From NCBI GenBank assembly GCA_021401465.1, contig JADDMT010000103.1:41084-105083 (forward strand): 64,000 bases of DNA, read 5' to 3'. Positions 36,400 to 47,660 of the stretch are shown one piece after another. The notes below the pieces were generated by a model. That model saw nothing but the letters and a program-made list of their open reading frames with translations. It searched no databases and was not told the DNA's origin. The stretch is from Teratosphaeria epicoccoides (taxonomy: Eukaryota; Ascomycota; Dothideomycetes; Mycosphaerellales; Teratosphaeriaceae). The number at the start of each line of letters is the position of its first letter. Position 1 is the stretch's first letter. The position numbers were made by a program, and so were the translations under genes.

Positions 36400-38595
36400 A
36401 ACTAAAAAGCTACTTCCTTAGCTAGAGCTACTCTACTACTCTGTTAAACTAGGTTCCTAGTTTTAGCTTTGTTAGACTATTAGCAACTATGTTAGAGGTC
36501 TTAACATAGCTAATAGATATGATTCCCTTCTTGCACAGATCACATTAGTAATAGTAGGCTACGTTCATATGCTTTGACCTCTCGCTTACGTAAGCATCCC
36601 TAGTAAGGGTAATTGACGCTTAGTTGTCTCCTCTTAGCTACACTATAGGTAACCTAATCGCAAACTTCATCTCCTCCTTAATAAGTAGGCTCTAACTTAT
36701 GTGTTACTCTATCTTCATATCTTAGAGAATCTGACATAGGAACTATAACTACTTTGCATATCTTACTATTACTATGTATTCTGCTTCTATTGTAGATCTA
36801 GCTACTAACTTCTACTTCTTACTTGCCTAAGATATCAGACCTCCTACTAGTAGGTAGACATTACCTAGGACTAATATATGATCTGTCTTGTCTATTACAT
36901 AGTTAGAGTTAGAGTATCCTTCTAGTTTTCTCTAACCCTTCGCTGTATAGACAATCCTAAGGTCCTTTGTCGAGCGCATGTATCTTCCTAGCTTCTTCAG
37001 AGCTTGCTAGTAATACTAAGCTAGGCCTAACATGTACTAGCTTAATCTTCTAAGCGCGAACATAATGTCTAGTTAGGTTAGAATGCCTGCGTAAATCTAT
37101 CTCCTAATACCCTCCTAGTACTCCTTATAATTCACTCTGGCGTCGTCAGGCCCTAATAGTCTAATCGCATTATAGCTGTCTATTAGCGATTAGGTTAGTA
37201 TAGCGCTTTCCTAAGTCATTATGAGCTTGTCTAGAACTTTGTCAATGTAGTGCGTCTAATCTAGCTACAAGGTACCTGCTTTTTAGTCTCTAACTATTCT
37301 GACATTTAGCAGGTCTTTTACCTTACCTAGGTCCTTAATCTTAAAGAATGTCGCAAACTTGCTCTTAAACTAATTCACATTGCCTATGCTCTTAGCTCTA
37401 ATTATGATGTTATTAACATAGACTAAAATCATTAGCTTTTAAGTGTTATAGATAAAAAAGTAGAGGTCTGCCTCATTAGCTTTTAAGTGTTATAGATAAA
37501 AAAGTAGAGGTCTGCCTCATTAGCTTTTAAGTGTTATAGATAAAAAAGTAGGGGTCTGCCTTACTCTAACAGGAGCCGATCTTCTTGATCTTTCCCTTGC
37601 ATAGCTAGTGCTAGTCTCGAGCCGCTTGCTTTAAGCTAATAGACTTTTTAGTAGCTTTAATACTTTGCCTAGGTTAACCTTTATACCTAGTAGAGCTTGC
37701 ATCAGAATGCGTTCTTTTAGGACTAATTCGGTAAAGGCATTATTAATATCAACCTAGTACAACTCCTAGTTATTCATGTAGACTATAGCCATAAAAATCC
37801 GGATAGTATCATGTCTAACTATTAGAGCAAAGGTGTCCTTAAAGTTAACTCCAAGGATCTAACTAAAACCTTTAGCTACTAGCTGCGCTTTGAACTTGTT
37901 AACCGATCTATCCGTGTTATATTTCACATCGAAGACCTATTTTGATGTAATCAGGTAAGCATCCTTTAGTTTAACTATTGTTTTGTATGTCTAGTTACCC
38001 TCGAGTACTCTGATCTCTGCTTAGACTACCTCTAACTACAGGTGCCCCTATTTCTTGTTAGAGATAGCCTACTCGTATGTCTTTAGGACAGGTATCTTCT
38101 CTGATAGTCGCATTCTGGCTCCTACTACTACTAAGCCATATTCTTTGACCTATGCGGTAAATGTAACCTAGTTACCCTCATACTAGTAGGTGTCCTCATC
38201 TATGCTTGATTTAATCGTAGCATCATAGATTGCAATAAAGCTGCAGATAGTCTTTATTATCCTTTTTGCCTTTTCTTGCCTACTATCGTTATTCTGATCG
38301 CGACCTCTCTTGCTAGTAACCTCGCTTAACTATCTTGGATTATGTACCGTATCTCTAACTCTAACGCTCTTAGATGCCGCTAACCTTGCTCTTGTCCTCT
38401 TGCTAAGTATTATAGGTAGTATAACCGGTAGGTTTAGTCCCTTCGTATGCTCTGACTAATGCTCTTTTACATGCTCTGACTTGTGCTCTAACTTGTGCTT
38501 AGAGTTAAGATCATGTCTCTTAATGACCTTGCTAGTCTTAGGTTTAGGTAGTACCTAGACATGTGTTGTAATCTTGCGGGTTGTCTATAGGTTTA
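36400..38595 (-). pseudogene. pol: Ty1/copia pol, second element: RNase H and reverse transcriptase, truncated by C2
   Basis: Minus strand. RNase H is clear at about 36400-36850: RSTIEAEYIVIVRYAK, then LRGDN*ASITLTRDAYVSERSKHMNV, and a C-terminal LTK motif. RT is upstream (about 37050-38100) and shows the same blocks as the first copia element. Three tandem 44-bp units at 37431-37562, next to the catalytic-motif region, shift the frame. The integrase side is cut at 38595 by the LTR of gypsy C2. No 3' LTR was identified on its left. Confidence 0.82.
37431..37562. repeat. Three tandem 44-bp units inside copia RT
   Basis: ATTAGCTTTTAAGTGTTATA starts at 37431, 37475 and 37519. The units are nearly identical, with one A/G difference. 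Because 44 is not a multiple of three, the duplication breaks the frame. The units share mutated positions, which suggests that they were amplified after the hypermutation. Confidence 0.92.
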
Positions 38596-39007
38596 TGTTA
38601 CGGTTTAGTCTAAGCCGTACGTGCCTAGACTAAGGCCACTAATCGTAGGCAAGGCCGAGAGCTACAAGCAATTAGTGTGGACAAACTAAGCAGGACTAAG
38701 CGCAACTAAGCAACGTGCGATCAGCTAAATTAGTAGCAATTAGTGTAGACAAACTAAGCACGATTAAGCGTAACTAAGTAACGTGCGGTTAGCTTGATTA
38801 GTAGCGATCAGTTCTCCTATGTATTTAGGAACGTCGAGATGCCCTTATAGCTTCGAGGCGTTTAACTCATGTTATCTACTCACTAATTAGAATTACCCTT
38901 GTACTAGTCATACTGTCTTAGCTCCCGCTTGTGTTACCTCTCTCTAAAGAAGCCTTAGCTTGCATGTAATTAAAGTCACCTGACTACTATCTCGAGTAAC
39001 TATAACA
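38596..39007 (+). repeat. 5' LTR of gypsy element C2, with 68-bp tandem repeat
   Basis: Starts TGTTACGG and ends CGAGTAACTATAACA. Contains a 68-bp unit (GCAATTAGTGTRGACAAACT) starting at 38668 and 38736, where C1 instead has 76-bp hairpin units. The downstream half matches C1. Confidence 0.87.
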
Positions 39008-39129
39008 CTTTAAACGCCCTCAGGATAAGTGCCTCATCATAAGTTAGAAGGGGAACTCCTGCCCCTAGCGAGACAGGCAGTACTCGACGTACTACCTCTA
39101 GTGTTAGCAGCGTACTAGGAACCTATGCT

Positions 39130-40660
39130 AGAAACGATTCCCTTAAGATTAGGAAGCTAGACTTCTATTATAGCGACTAAGACAAGTTTGACACCTAGGT
39201 TAACTAGATAGACATGTACTTCATGTTTAACTAGGTTTAAGACAACTTGAAACTAGTCTTCGTAATAACATTCATGTAAGGCAGGGCTTAGTATTAGGTT
39301 AGACTATTTCTTAGAACCTACCTAGATAGCAACAGAACTAACAACTCGAATAGAATCTTTGTAAGCTATGAACACCTTAAGCATGCGATAAGGAAAGTCT
39401 TTAGATCTTCTAACGAGATTGCTACTATAGTTAGGGTCGTCTAATACTTGACTTAGAAGGGGTTATGTGCTAACTATGCCGCCAAATTCCAGGAATACGC
39501 GCAACTTACAGATTAGGACGAAGAAGCTCTTATGACAATGTATTGACAAGGTCTTAAGGACAACGTTAAGGACGAGCTTATAGGCGATAGCAGGAAAGTA
39601 GATAATATAGGAGCGTTAGTTAAGGTTACGATCGATCTTAACAACAGGCTCTACAAACGAGCTTTAGAACGACAATATGATTCTAAGACTTCTAGAAAGG
39701 CAGGTTATGCTCCTAGATACGACAATTAACGAAACTATAGTACCTATGATAAGTTAAAGGGGAACAACTATAGCGCGCAACTAATAGAGCTAGACGCTAC
39801 CTAGAAGGGTCGAGCATTTAAAGGAAGAAAGGGCAAAAGTTCGCCTAAGAAAGCAGGAAGATTAACTTGCTATGCATGTAGTAAGGAAGGCTATATAGCA
39901 CGGGACTATTACGGCAAAAGCATAGTGTAACGCAAACAGTTTAACATGATACAACAAAAGGACCTAGGTAGAGAAGGCTACAAAAGGATTAGTGAGCTAA
40001 GCTCTATTAAGAAAGCGCTAAGGACCTACGTAGAGGTAGTTGCCTAAAAACTCCCTACACAAATAATAGATCATAGTATAGAGCCCTTAGTTAGGAACTC
40101 TGCAAGGATCCATAGTACGATATCTATAAAGAAGACAAGGAACTCCGCAACTACGAGAACGAAGTGAAATCAGAATTTGCCAAGTTAGGGATATTACCTA
40201 AGGAACGCTTGCTAATTCTACTAGAACTCTACGGCACATGCAGAGCTCTGACGAAACGCGAGTTTTGTATGATAGCAAGAAGGACCAGGCTTGTATAACT
40301 AAGCCTTACATAAGAAGACGCAAGCCTTAAAGAAATTGATAAATCTTGCTTTAATAATGACAACAAAGAAAACCGAGATCTGAGTACTTCATTTCCTCCT
40401 AGGGAGGAGTTAGGAGCCATCCTAGAAGTACCGGAGTCCCCTTAGCAAGAGGAGGATCAGCAAGAGGACTTAGAGGAGAGTCTAAACACTAAGGAAGAAA
40501 CGACAGATGAAAAAAGTAAAGACAAATTCAGGATTAACGATAATATAATCCTTACATTCATGATAGATACACTAGCAGCCGCACGAACTATTGCCCTGCA
40601 TCTAGTACGCAAGTACAAGGAAATGTTTCTAAAGATTAATAGATAACAAAAGGTTAATCC
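39130..40660 (+). pseudogene. gag: Gag of gypsy element C2
   Basis: Collinear with C1 gag: capsid-like helices (FDT*VN*IDMYFMFN near 39190, VRLFLRTYLDSNRTNNSNRIFVSYEH near 39300-39370). A zinc knuckle lies near 39870-39915 (CYACSKEGYIARDY), in which His is replaced by Tyr and the last Cys by Tyr, each fitting CA to TA or TG to TA. After it comes a conserved linker (KLGILPKERLLILLEL) and an acidic region. The linker between about 40500 and 41090 stays in a gag-pol-like frame without recognisable motifs. Confidence 0.75.
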
Positions 40661-41089
40661 TATCTAATTCGACTGTTTTTAGATAAGTCTACAAGCAAAG
40701 TTCTAGAACTACCCTCGAATATTAATGGACTATGCGTACTATAACTTCATCACGGAACAAGTACTAATAGGAAGTACAATTACACCCTACGGATACGTCC
40801 TACCTAATAACAGGACAATTGTTACTCAAGAAATGCGTCAAGTAGTTTAGCAAGTAAACTAGTAATATTAAAAAGCTATAATAGTATAAGGACAAAACGT
40901 ATGCAACAATACCCTCGAAGAGAAACTATATGCTAAAGAAGTACAGACAGTAGGACTACGAATCCGTGACTAGCTAGAGTAACGTCAGGCTAATAACTAG
41001 TTAGGAAATAGATTAACTCTCTAGATTAGAGTGTTCTAAGAGAGTTCCTTAATACAGAAAGCGCTTAAGCATTAACAGCAGTCTTCTAC

Positions 41090-43300
41090 ACTAAGATTAT
41101 TGTTAATAGGCATCTAACAAGTACATTAAGAGATTCTGGATTAAGTAGGAATTTTGCCTCCGAATCATTCGTTAAGAGCTAAGGGATCGCAACCTGAAGT
41201 AGAAGAGAAGGAGCGTATGAACTCATAGTAGTAGATAGCTTATTACTACCTAGTGTAGAACAGGAGACGATACCGTTACTACTAGCTATCTAACAGCACT
41301 ACGAGGAAATTGTCTTAGACGTCACTAACATAGCTAGTCATGATGTTATGCTAGGCATACCTTAGTTAAGAAAGCATAACCTAGTTATAGACTAGAAAAG
41401 AGGAGTACTCACATTTAAGGAATGCGATTACATGATTAGCATTTAACCTGTATAGCGGCAGCATTTGCAGACAGATAAGATTAACAAGTGCAGGATGACT
41501 CGTAAGACGTTTGCATTGACAGGAATTACGGACAACTGTATCCAACCTAGATCGACACTACCGTTAGGTCAGGAGGGTCACGATAATGATCATGGGAATA
41601 GTAGAAGTTATGCACTATCGAAGAATGAAACCAGAATCTCGGACCTAGACATTCCTAAGGAGTATAGCAAGTAGAAGCGAGTCTTTAAAGAGGAGAGAGG
41701 TAATGCGGCCTTACCTAAACATTAACTATAGGATCACAAGATACACTTATAGCCTAGGAAAGAGCCTCTATAGGGACCCCTATACGTAATGTCTAAGAAA
41801 GAGCTTAAAACCCTAGACGAATAGCTAAAAGAGAAACTAGAGAAAGGCTAAATACAGAAGTCGACATCCTTAGCAGCCTTACTAGTAATGTTCGTTCTGA
41901 AAGCAAATAGGAAACTACAACTAGTAGTAGACTTTAGACGACTTAACGACATCACAATTAAGAACTAGTATCTATTACTAAACATCGAAGAAATGCAAGA
42001 CTAATTAACTAGATCAGACTAGTATACGAAGATTAACTTACGCGATACGTTTTACGTAATACGCATAGTAGCTAGATATGAATAGATGACAGCATTGCGA
42101 ACAAGATATAGACTTTACGAGTTCTTAGTCATGCTAATAGGACTTACTAACGCCCTAGCGTCATGCTAGGATCTTGTTAACGAAGTCCTCCGAGAACTTC
42201 TAGACATATGCGTTATAGTATACATAGACAACATCTTAGTTTACACTAAAGGAAGTCTTGACAAGCATATACGACAAGTACAGGACATCTTCGAACGACT
42301 TACTCGAGTAGGATTTAAGACTATACTAGAGAAATGCGAATTCTACAAGAAAGAAGTCAAATTCCTAGGATTTATTATTAGCATAACCGGAATCAGGATC
42401 GATCTAGAAAAGACTAAGTCGATACAGGAATAGCTAACACTAACATGCGTCAAGGACGTATAGGCGTTCCTAGGACTAGCTAACTATAACAGGAAATTCA
42501 TTAAAGGCTACTCTAAAACATCGGTACTCCTTACGGAGCTTATAAAGAAAGACAAGAAATAGAACTAGAGCCTAAAGGAAGACTTAGCGTTTAAGCGATT
42601 AAAGGAACAATGCGCTTTAGCACTAACGCTGTAATTATTCAATGGAAACAAGTCGGTCTAGATAGAAACGGACGCGTCAGATAGAGCTATAGGAGCATGT
42701 CTCACGTAAGAGCACGATAGGAAACGACACCTAGTAGCCTATTACTTAAGAAAGATGTTACCTGTAGAACAGAACTACGACATCCATAATAAGGAGCTAC
42801 TTGCGATAATTGCATTACTGTAATACTAGCAAGTATATGCGGAAGGAGTACTAAGTCTTACGATTCTCTCTAATCACAAGAATCTGACTTACTTTACTAC
42901 GACTAAAGTACTAACCTAAAGACAGGCCTGCTAGTCAGAGCTGTTAGGGTAGTACAAGTTCAAAATCTGCTATACCCTAGGACGCGAGAACAGAAGGGCC
43001 GACATACTAAGCCGCTATAGCGACTATATAGAAGGTCAGGAACTAGTACAAGAGAAAATACTTAAGGCAAATGAAGATAGAAGCCTTAGTACTAACACTA
43101 AGGAGTTTAATACTATTATGCAAGTTCTTTAAGATGACGAAGAATAGTTCCTAATCGAACATAGGAAGTACTAAGTACCTAAGGAACGAGTTACAGAGTA
43201 TATATGACAACATTATAACAGGCCAGAAAATTGACACCCTAGAGTTTCTAAAACAATGGAACTAGTTAAGCGAAGCTTCGGATTCCTATACATGTGACAA
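41090..43300 (+). pseudogene. pol: Pol of gypsy element C2: protease, RT, RNase H, start of integrase; truncated
   Basis: Protease near 41120 (LRDSGLSRNFASESFVK, DSG intact). RT about 41780-42400 (LQLVVDFRRLNDITIKN, YTKINLRDTFYVIRI) with catalytic YIDN at 42221-42232. RNase H near 42650-42990 (IETDASDRAIGACL, LVAYYLRKMLPVE). The integrase zinc region lies at about 43190-43300 (HYNRPEN*HPRVSKTMELVKRSF). Homology with C3 ends near 43300, before the integrase core, and unrelated sequence follows, so there is no 3' end or 3' LTR. A 69-codon open stretch at 41465-41674 is part of the protease-RT linker. Confidence 0.87.
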
Positions 43301-43890
43301 ACAGACACATTTAAATCTCGAAAACCTAACCCCTAAGTAGTACGAAGTACGAAGAGTAGACTAAGTAGAGCCGAGTTAGCTAAGTAAGTACTAGTAGTAT
43401 ACTAGTAGTATCTTACTAGCTCGGCCTACTTGGCCCTACTCCTAGCTACTTGATTTACGGGCTCGTTAGCCTTCCTACTTATGCCTACTTGTAGGCATGC
43501 TTTTTTAACGGCTTTCTACTCGATCGCTACTTACCTACACTCGTACGCTCCTCTAATGTGTATGTCTACTTAGCCCTACTCCTAGCCCTGCGATCTAGCG
43601 ACAGGCATCACTACTAAGTGTTAGCGATATGTAGTAGTTAGAACATACACTACTATAGCTACTTGCCTGTAGTAATTAGCTACTATTCTAATACGTAGTC
43701 TATAATAGGCTAAAGAACAGGAAACAGCATCGTTCTTAGGGTGTCGATATCAAATATAGGCCCTCTTAACTCACGAGCTTAGCTTGTTTGTCACAAAATA
43801 CACCTTTTTGTCTACTGCTAAATAAACAATTAAAACAGACCCCTAGGCTGTCTACATCTTATCCCTATGTCATCTACACTATTACTGCAG
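43301..43890. other. Breakpoint of C2 and non-coding sequence with a TAGTAG palindrome
   Basis: No frame seen. At 43389-43412 the sequence ACTAGTAGTATACTAGTAGT lies inside a larger imperfect inverted repeat bounded by CCGAG at 43371 and CTCGG at 43424. It is related to the palindromic motif found around the Plavaka and helicase genes. Confidence 0.45.
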
Positions 43891-43899
43891 CCTATACTA

Positions 43900-45360
43900 C
43901 AATCTGCGTAGGCCCCCCTCATAACAGGGTAGAAAGGTTACTAACTACTCCCTTCTTCCTACTATAATGCTCGTGAATAAAACTTGTCTTTAGACTGCCG
44001 TCTCTCTTACATAGCTCGTTTACTACACTAGCTACTACGCTGCTATCTCTGCGCTATAGGTAGTCTCCGAAGCCTTCTATAGTCGACGGCTATAGCTTGT
44101 AAGTCGTCTACATCCTCCTATGCCTTTCCTTATACGCTAGGAGGCGCATCTAGTCCGCAAACTATTCGACGATATTGTCTTCGACCTCTACGCTCTCTAA
44201 CATTCCCTTATACTTCTTGACTACTAGAAACTAAAGTCGAGGTAGCCGAGCAGCCATAATAGTCATGTAGAGTACGAACTACTTAGACTACATGAAACTA
44301 CAGAGGTCCGCATTAATGTCATCTAAATTCTAGTAAATACATACATACCTACCCGCTATGTTAGTAGTAGCTAAGTAGCTACTACGACCAAAATATGCTA
44401 CTGTCGAATCATATCTACCTGCTATTACTGTATTAAATCAATAGGGACTATAGCTCTTACTAGCATGCTAGTCTCATAGGAGCTAAGAAACAAGTAAACT
44501 ATAAGTAATACTATCTCTGCTAGCTCGCTAGACTTTAGGAAACATGGCTAGACCCCCCTTTAGAACACTACTATGTCCCTATGCCCGCCTGCTCGCTAGC
44601 CTACTATGGCCTCAGAAACATGTGTTAGTATGCACATATGCACTTGTTAGCGCATCTCGTCAAGTTGTTACGGGCTCCTGCGACGACGTCGCCAAACTCG
44701 CCCTGTAGACACTGTCTAAACTATAGAGAGAACTCGTCGTACGATGGCTCTATGTCGTAGGTATTCTACAGGCCTTAGTAGAATGCCTAGGTATACTAGT
44801 CTTCTGTCTTGTACTCGACATTAACCTTCTTTTACCCTGACTAATTAGCATCTTCTGTCTTTATCATAATGAAGACGACCTTCCTATTCCTTTTGCTCCT
44901 AAACACACGGACCCCCCTAACACTAATCTAAGGGGCGTTAGGGGTCCCTATGTAACTGACGACAATTAGCCTGCCAAAGAAAAGCTTATGTGTACCTAGC
45001 AGTCTAGTAAGTAGCACTTTAAACACCTTGTTCGTAATTAGGGGCAGTATACTATTAGCCTACTCCCTTGTCGCGCAACTCGCTATGTCCTCCCCTTTAA
45101 AGATCTTCTTAAACGGCAGGATTTTAACGTATCTAGTAAACATGAAGTTAGTAACTAGTCGTCATATCTCAGGGTTAACTGTATACTGATTCCTATTCTA
45201 GGTTAGCCGCTTAGCGCAGCTGTCCTTGTAGTTGTTATGCTAGTCAATTATCTGGCAATTCTTGCTGTAGTAGGCTACTACCTACATGGGCACTTCTTAA
45301 GCAGGCTGTCGATGCTATAATTAGCGCATTAAGCGACTATACTAGCTATAGTCTTAAATG
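43900..45360 (-). pseudogene. Unidentified minus-strand gene, RIP-degraded
   Basis: A long minus-strand frame is readable when TAG/TAA stops are skipped. From the right it runs through NNYKDSCAKRLT*NRNQY (about 45180-45240), TNFMFTRYVKILPFKKIFKG, LITNKVFKVLLTRLLGTHKLFFG, RVFRSKRNRKVVFIMIKTED (about 44870) and GDVVAGARNNLTRCANKCIC (about 44650). A second stretch in the lower part includes LVVKKYKGMLESVEVEDNIV (about 44200). Stops coincide with likely Trp/Gln codons. I recognise no family and cannot fix the start. The consistent coding character over 1.4 kb suggests a real gene, possibly belonging to the same mobile unit as the Plavaka gene. Confidence 0.45.
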
Positions 45361-46199
45361 GTAAGATAGAGGGTTAATTGATGTTACTACTACTTGTGTG
45401 TATTAGGCAAGTCTTCGAAGTTAGTTAATACAATTAGTAAAGAGTTAAAGTAGAAGAGTAGTAGTAGATATAGATATCTCTTGCTGCCGAGTACACGTGC
45501 TACTACCTAGCTAGCGCACATGAGGCCGTCGCAACTGCCGTCTAGATCAGTTAGCTGCTACATGCCGCTATGTGCTACATGTAGGTAGTTATGCGCTCTT
45601 AACAAAGAAGTAGTAACTATGGCGACATCTATCCTATGCAGCTGTATCTACTAAGTACACATGCTGCCGTTAAGCTAGCGTTAGTGTAACTATGTCGCGG
45701 TTACTACTATTCCTAATGCCCCTATATAGTAGTAGATAAGGTTAGTAGGTCGTAACTACGAGGATCATTTTTTACTGCCTTTTGAGGCAGAATTGCCTAA
45801 TATCGTGCCTTCTTCATTTAGTTATGTGCCTAGGCAGCAGTATGTGATATTAAACCGAATCTGTGACAGCGTCACGTGCCTTCCGTTTCTAGCCATTTTT
45901 TAGTCAGTAGCGTCATGTGCCTTCTATTTCTAGTCATTTCTCAGGCAGAAGCTAATAATGTGACGATGTAACGTGTGCGGTTAGTAACTATGTAGAGTAC
46001 ATAACCTATAGATGCTAAAATACAAAAGAAGCTTAGTACTTCGAATTTCTTTCTTTTAAACAACTACCTTATCTAGTACTCGGCTTCTTCTTTAGCATCT
46101 ATATAGATACTAGTACACTAACAACACTACGGCATGTAAGCATTATATGCTCGTATGACAAGACTATGTACTAACGCGCTAGTAGATTCCAAACCTACT
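45361..46199 (+). promoter_or_regulatory. Intergenic region upstream of the methyltransferase-like gene, with a 41-bp direct repeat
   Basis: Two tandem 41-bp copies start at 45867 and 45908 (CAGCGTCACGTGCCTTC and TAGCGTCATGTGCCTTC). The first contains the E-box palindrome CACGTG and the second the derived CATGTG. A CTGCCTTTTGAGGCAG hairpin lies near 45776. No frame was found here. It would be the promoter of the gene starting at 46200. Confidence 0.5.
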
Positions 46200-47660
46200 A
46201 TGTCGACTAATCCGACCCTATACCTAGAGCCGGCGATTAGTGTAGGTTCTAAGCATGCCAAGTTTGCGGCTAACTATGTCCGTAATACTGTCTAGGTATT
46301 AGAAGCCGCCGTCGCGCTACAGAAGGCATATCCGGACTTCGATGCCTACGAGGATCTCGTTAACTACGCCCCTTAGGTAGAGCATAGAGCTAGGGACAAG
46401 GTGCTTGACGTCGCATGCGGCAGTAGCCTGATTAGCCTCCTAGCAAGTGCAAAGCTAGCTACGCTAGATAGTATATACTTCCTAGACTTCTGTGCTAAAA
46501 TGCTAGATAAGAGCTAGGAGTATGTGTTATAGCTAGGCCTTAGAGGCAATACTGTTACTAACTAATCTCTAGTACTATACAGGACTACTAGGGAAGTGTA
46601 GACTTGTAGCGCTTTATCTAGGCGAGGCTTAGTCGCACTCCTATAGCCCGCATCAAGCAGGCTGCTAGATGCCCTAACGGCTTTTAGATAGTATTTGCAA
46701 AGGGCGTGCTAGAGATGTTCGAGCTACAGGTCTATTTAGGGCTAATCTGCTAGCTACGCAAGCTAGTTAGTAATAACAGCTAGCTAATCTTAGATTAGAA
46801 GGAGCCTGCTCCTAGCTAGCAGCTACTTTTGCACTAACTAAGCGAGGCTACTTCTATGGCCTATTAAGAGTACACTATGACAGACTAGGCCTTGTTGCTA
46901 TCGCGTATCTAGAATGTTTAGTACCCCGCCCTACTAAGTCCCGGCTTTAACCGTCTAATCACGTAGTATACTATGATTACTCGCTAGGACGAATTAGCGA
47001 GGGCGCGGAGATCTATGCTTGCTTTCTTCGCTAAGCCTAGTATAGTAAGTAAGGTGTCCCTCTACGTAGACTTTCTGACCTACTACCTAATAGATCAGTT
47101 AACTGCTCTCTACGGCTTATTTGTCGAGCGAGCAAGAACCCGTGTCAGCTATCTAACCGCGGCGTTAGAGGTTAAAGTCGACATGGCGTGGCGTGAATAG
47201 CTTAATAGCAAGATCGGTAGTACTACTCCTAGGCAGAGGGGTTTCTAGGTCGAGCTCTTATATACTCTCCTCATTAAGCCTATAGCTATAATACCTCTTA
47301 ATCAAGTCAAACGGGAATTGTCGCGCACAGAGAGACGTGCGCTAGAACGATAGGTAGCGAAGGCTCTACAGAAAGGGCAGTAAATATACGAGGTAGATAA
47401 GCTAGCTAGCTGCCTAGACGCTAGCTAGTAGAGAGATGTGCATGTAATGAGAGACTTTCGGCTAGTAGCACTTACTGCTAATCCTGCGGCATAACTAATA
47501 AGTAGTTATGCACGTAGGTAGAAGACCTGCTTGCGGCTATAGCAGGCGGTAATTCATGACTTTCTTGAGGACTTACTAAGCATCTACCTCTTAGCGATGT
47601 GCCTGCTGTCAAAAAGAAGCTCGCAGCTATTATCGCTAAACACAAGTTTCCCTTTCTCAA
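46200..47660 (+). pseudogene. Gene with a methyltransferase-like SAM-binding motif, frame-broken
   Basis: ATG 46200 opens MSTNPTLYLEPAISVGSKHAKF. Around 46400-46470 is DKVLDVACGSSLISLLASAKL, followed by IYFLDFCAKMLDKS. This is the motif I (LDVGCGTG-like) and acidic-loop pattern of Rossmann-fold SAM-dependent methyltransferases, with the third motif Gly read as Ser, the change expected from TGG to TAG across codons. The frame shifts between about 46600 and 46700. The downstream part (FFAKPSIVSKVSLYVDFLTYYLIDQLTALYG near 47025-47125, with 61 codons open at 47015-47200) is not recognised. Substrate cannot be predicted. The intact gene may have contained an intron. Confidence 0.5.

Noticed and set aside
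41465..41674. Plus-strand open frame of 69 codons
   Set aside because: It is in the pol frame of C2 between protease and RT; part of that gene.
43371..43424. Terminal inverted repeat of the Plavaka element
   Set aside because: The inverted repeat is local and no matching partner was found near 58600-59510; kept only as a palindrome.
47478..47660. Minus-strand open frame of 60 codons with a hydrophobic start resembling a signal peptide
   Set aside because: It lies opposite a plus-strand frame with coding character; no other support for a secreted product.
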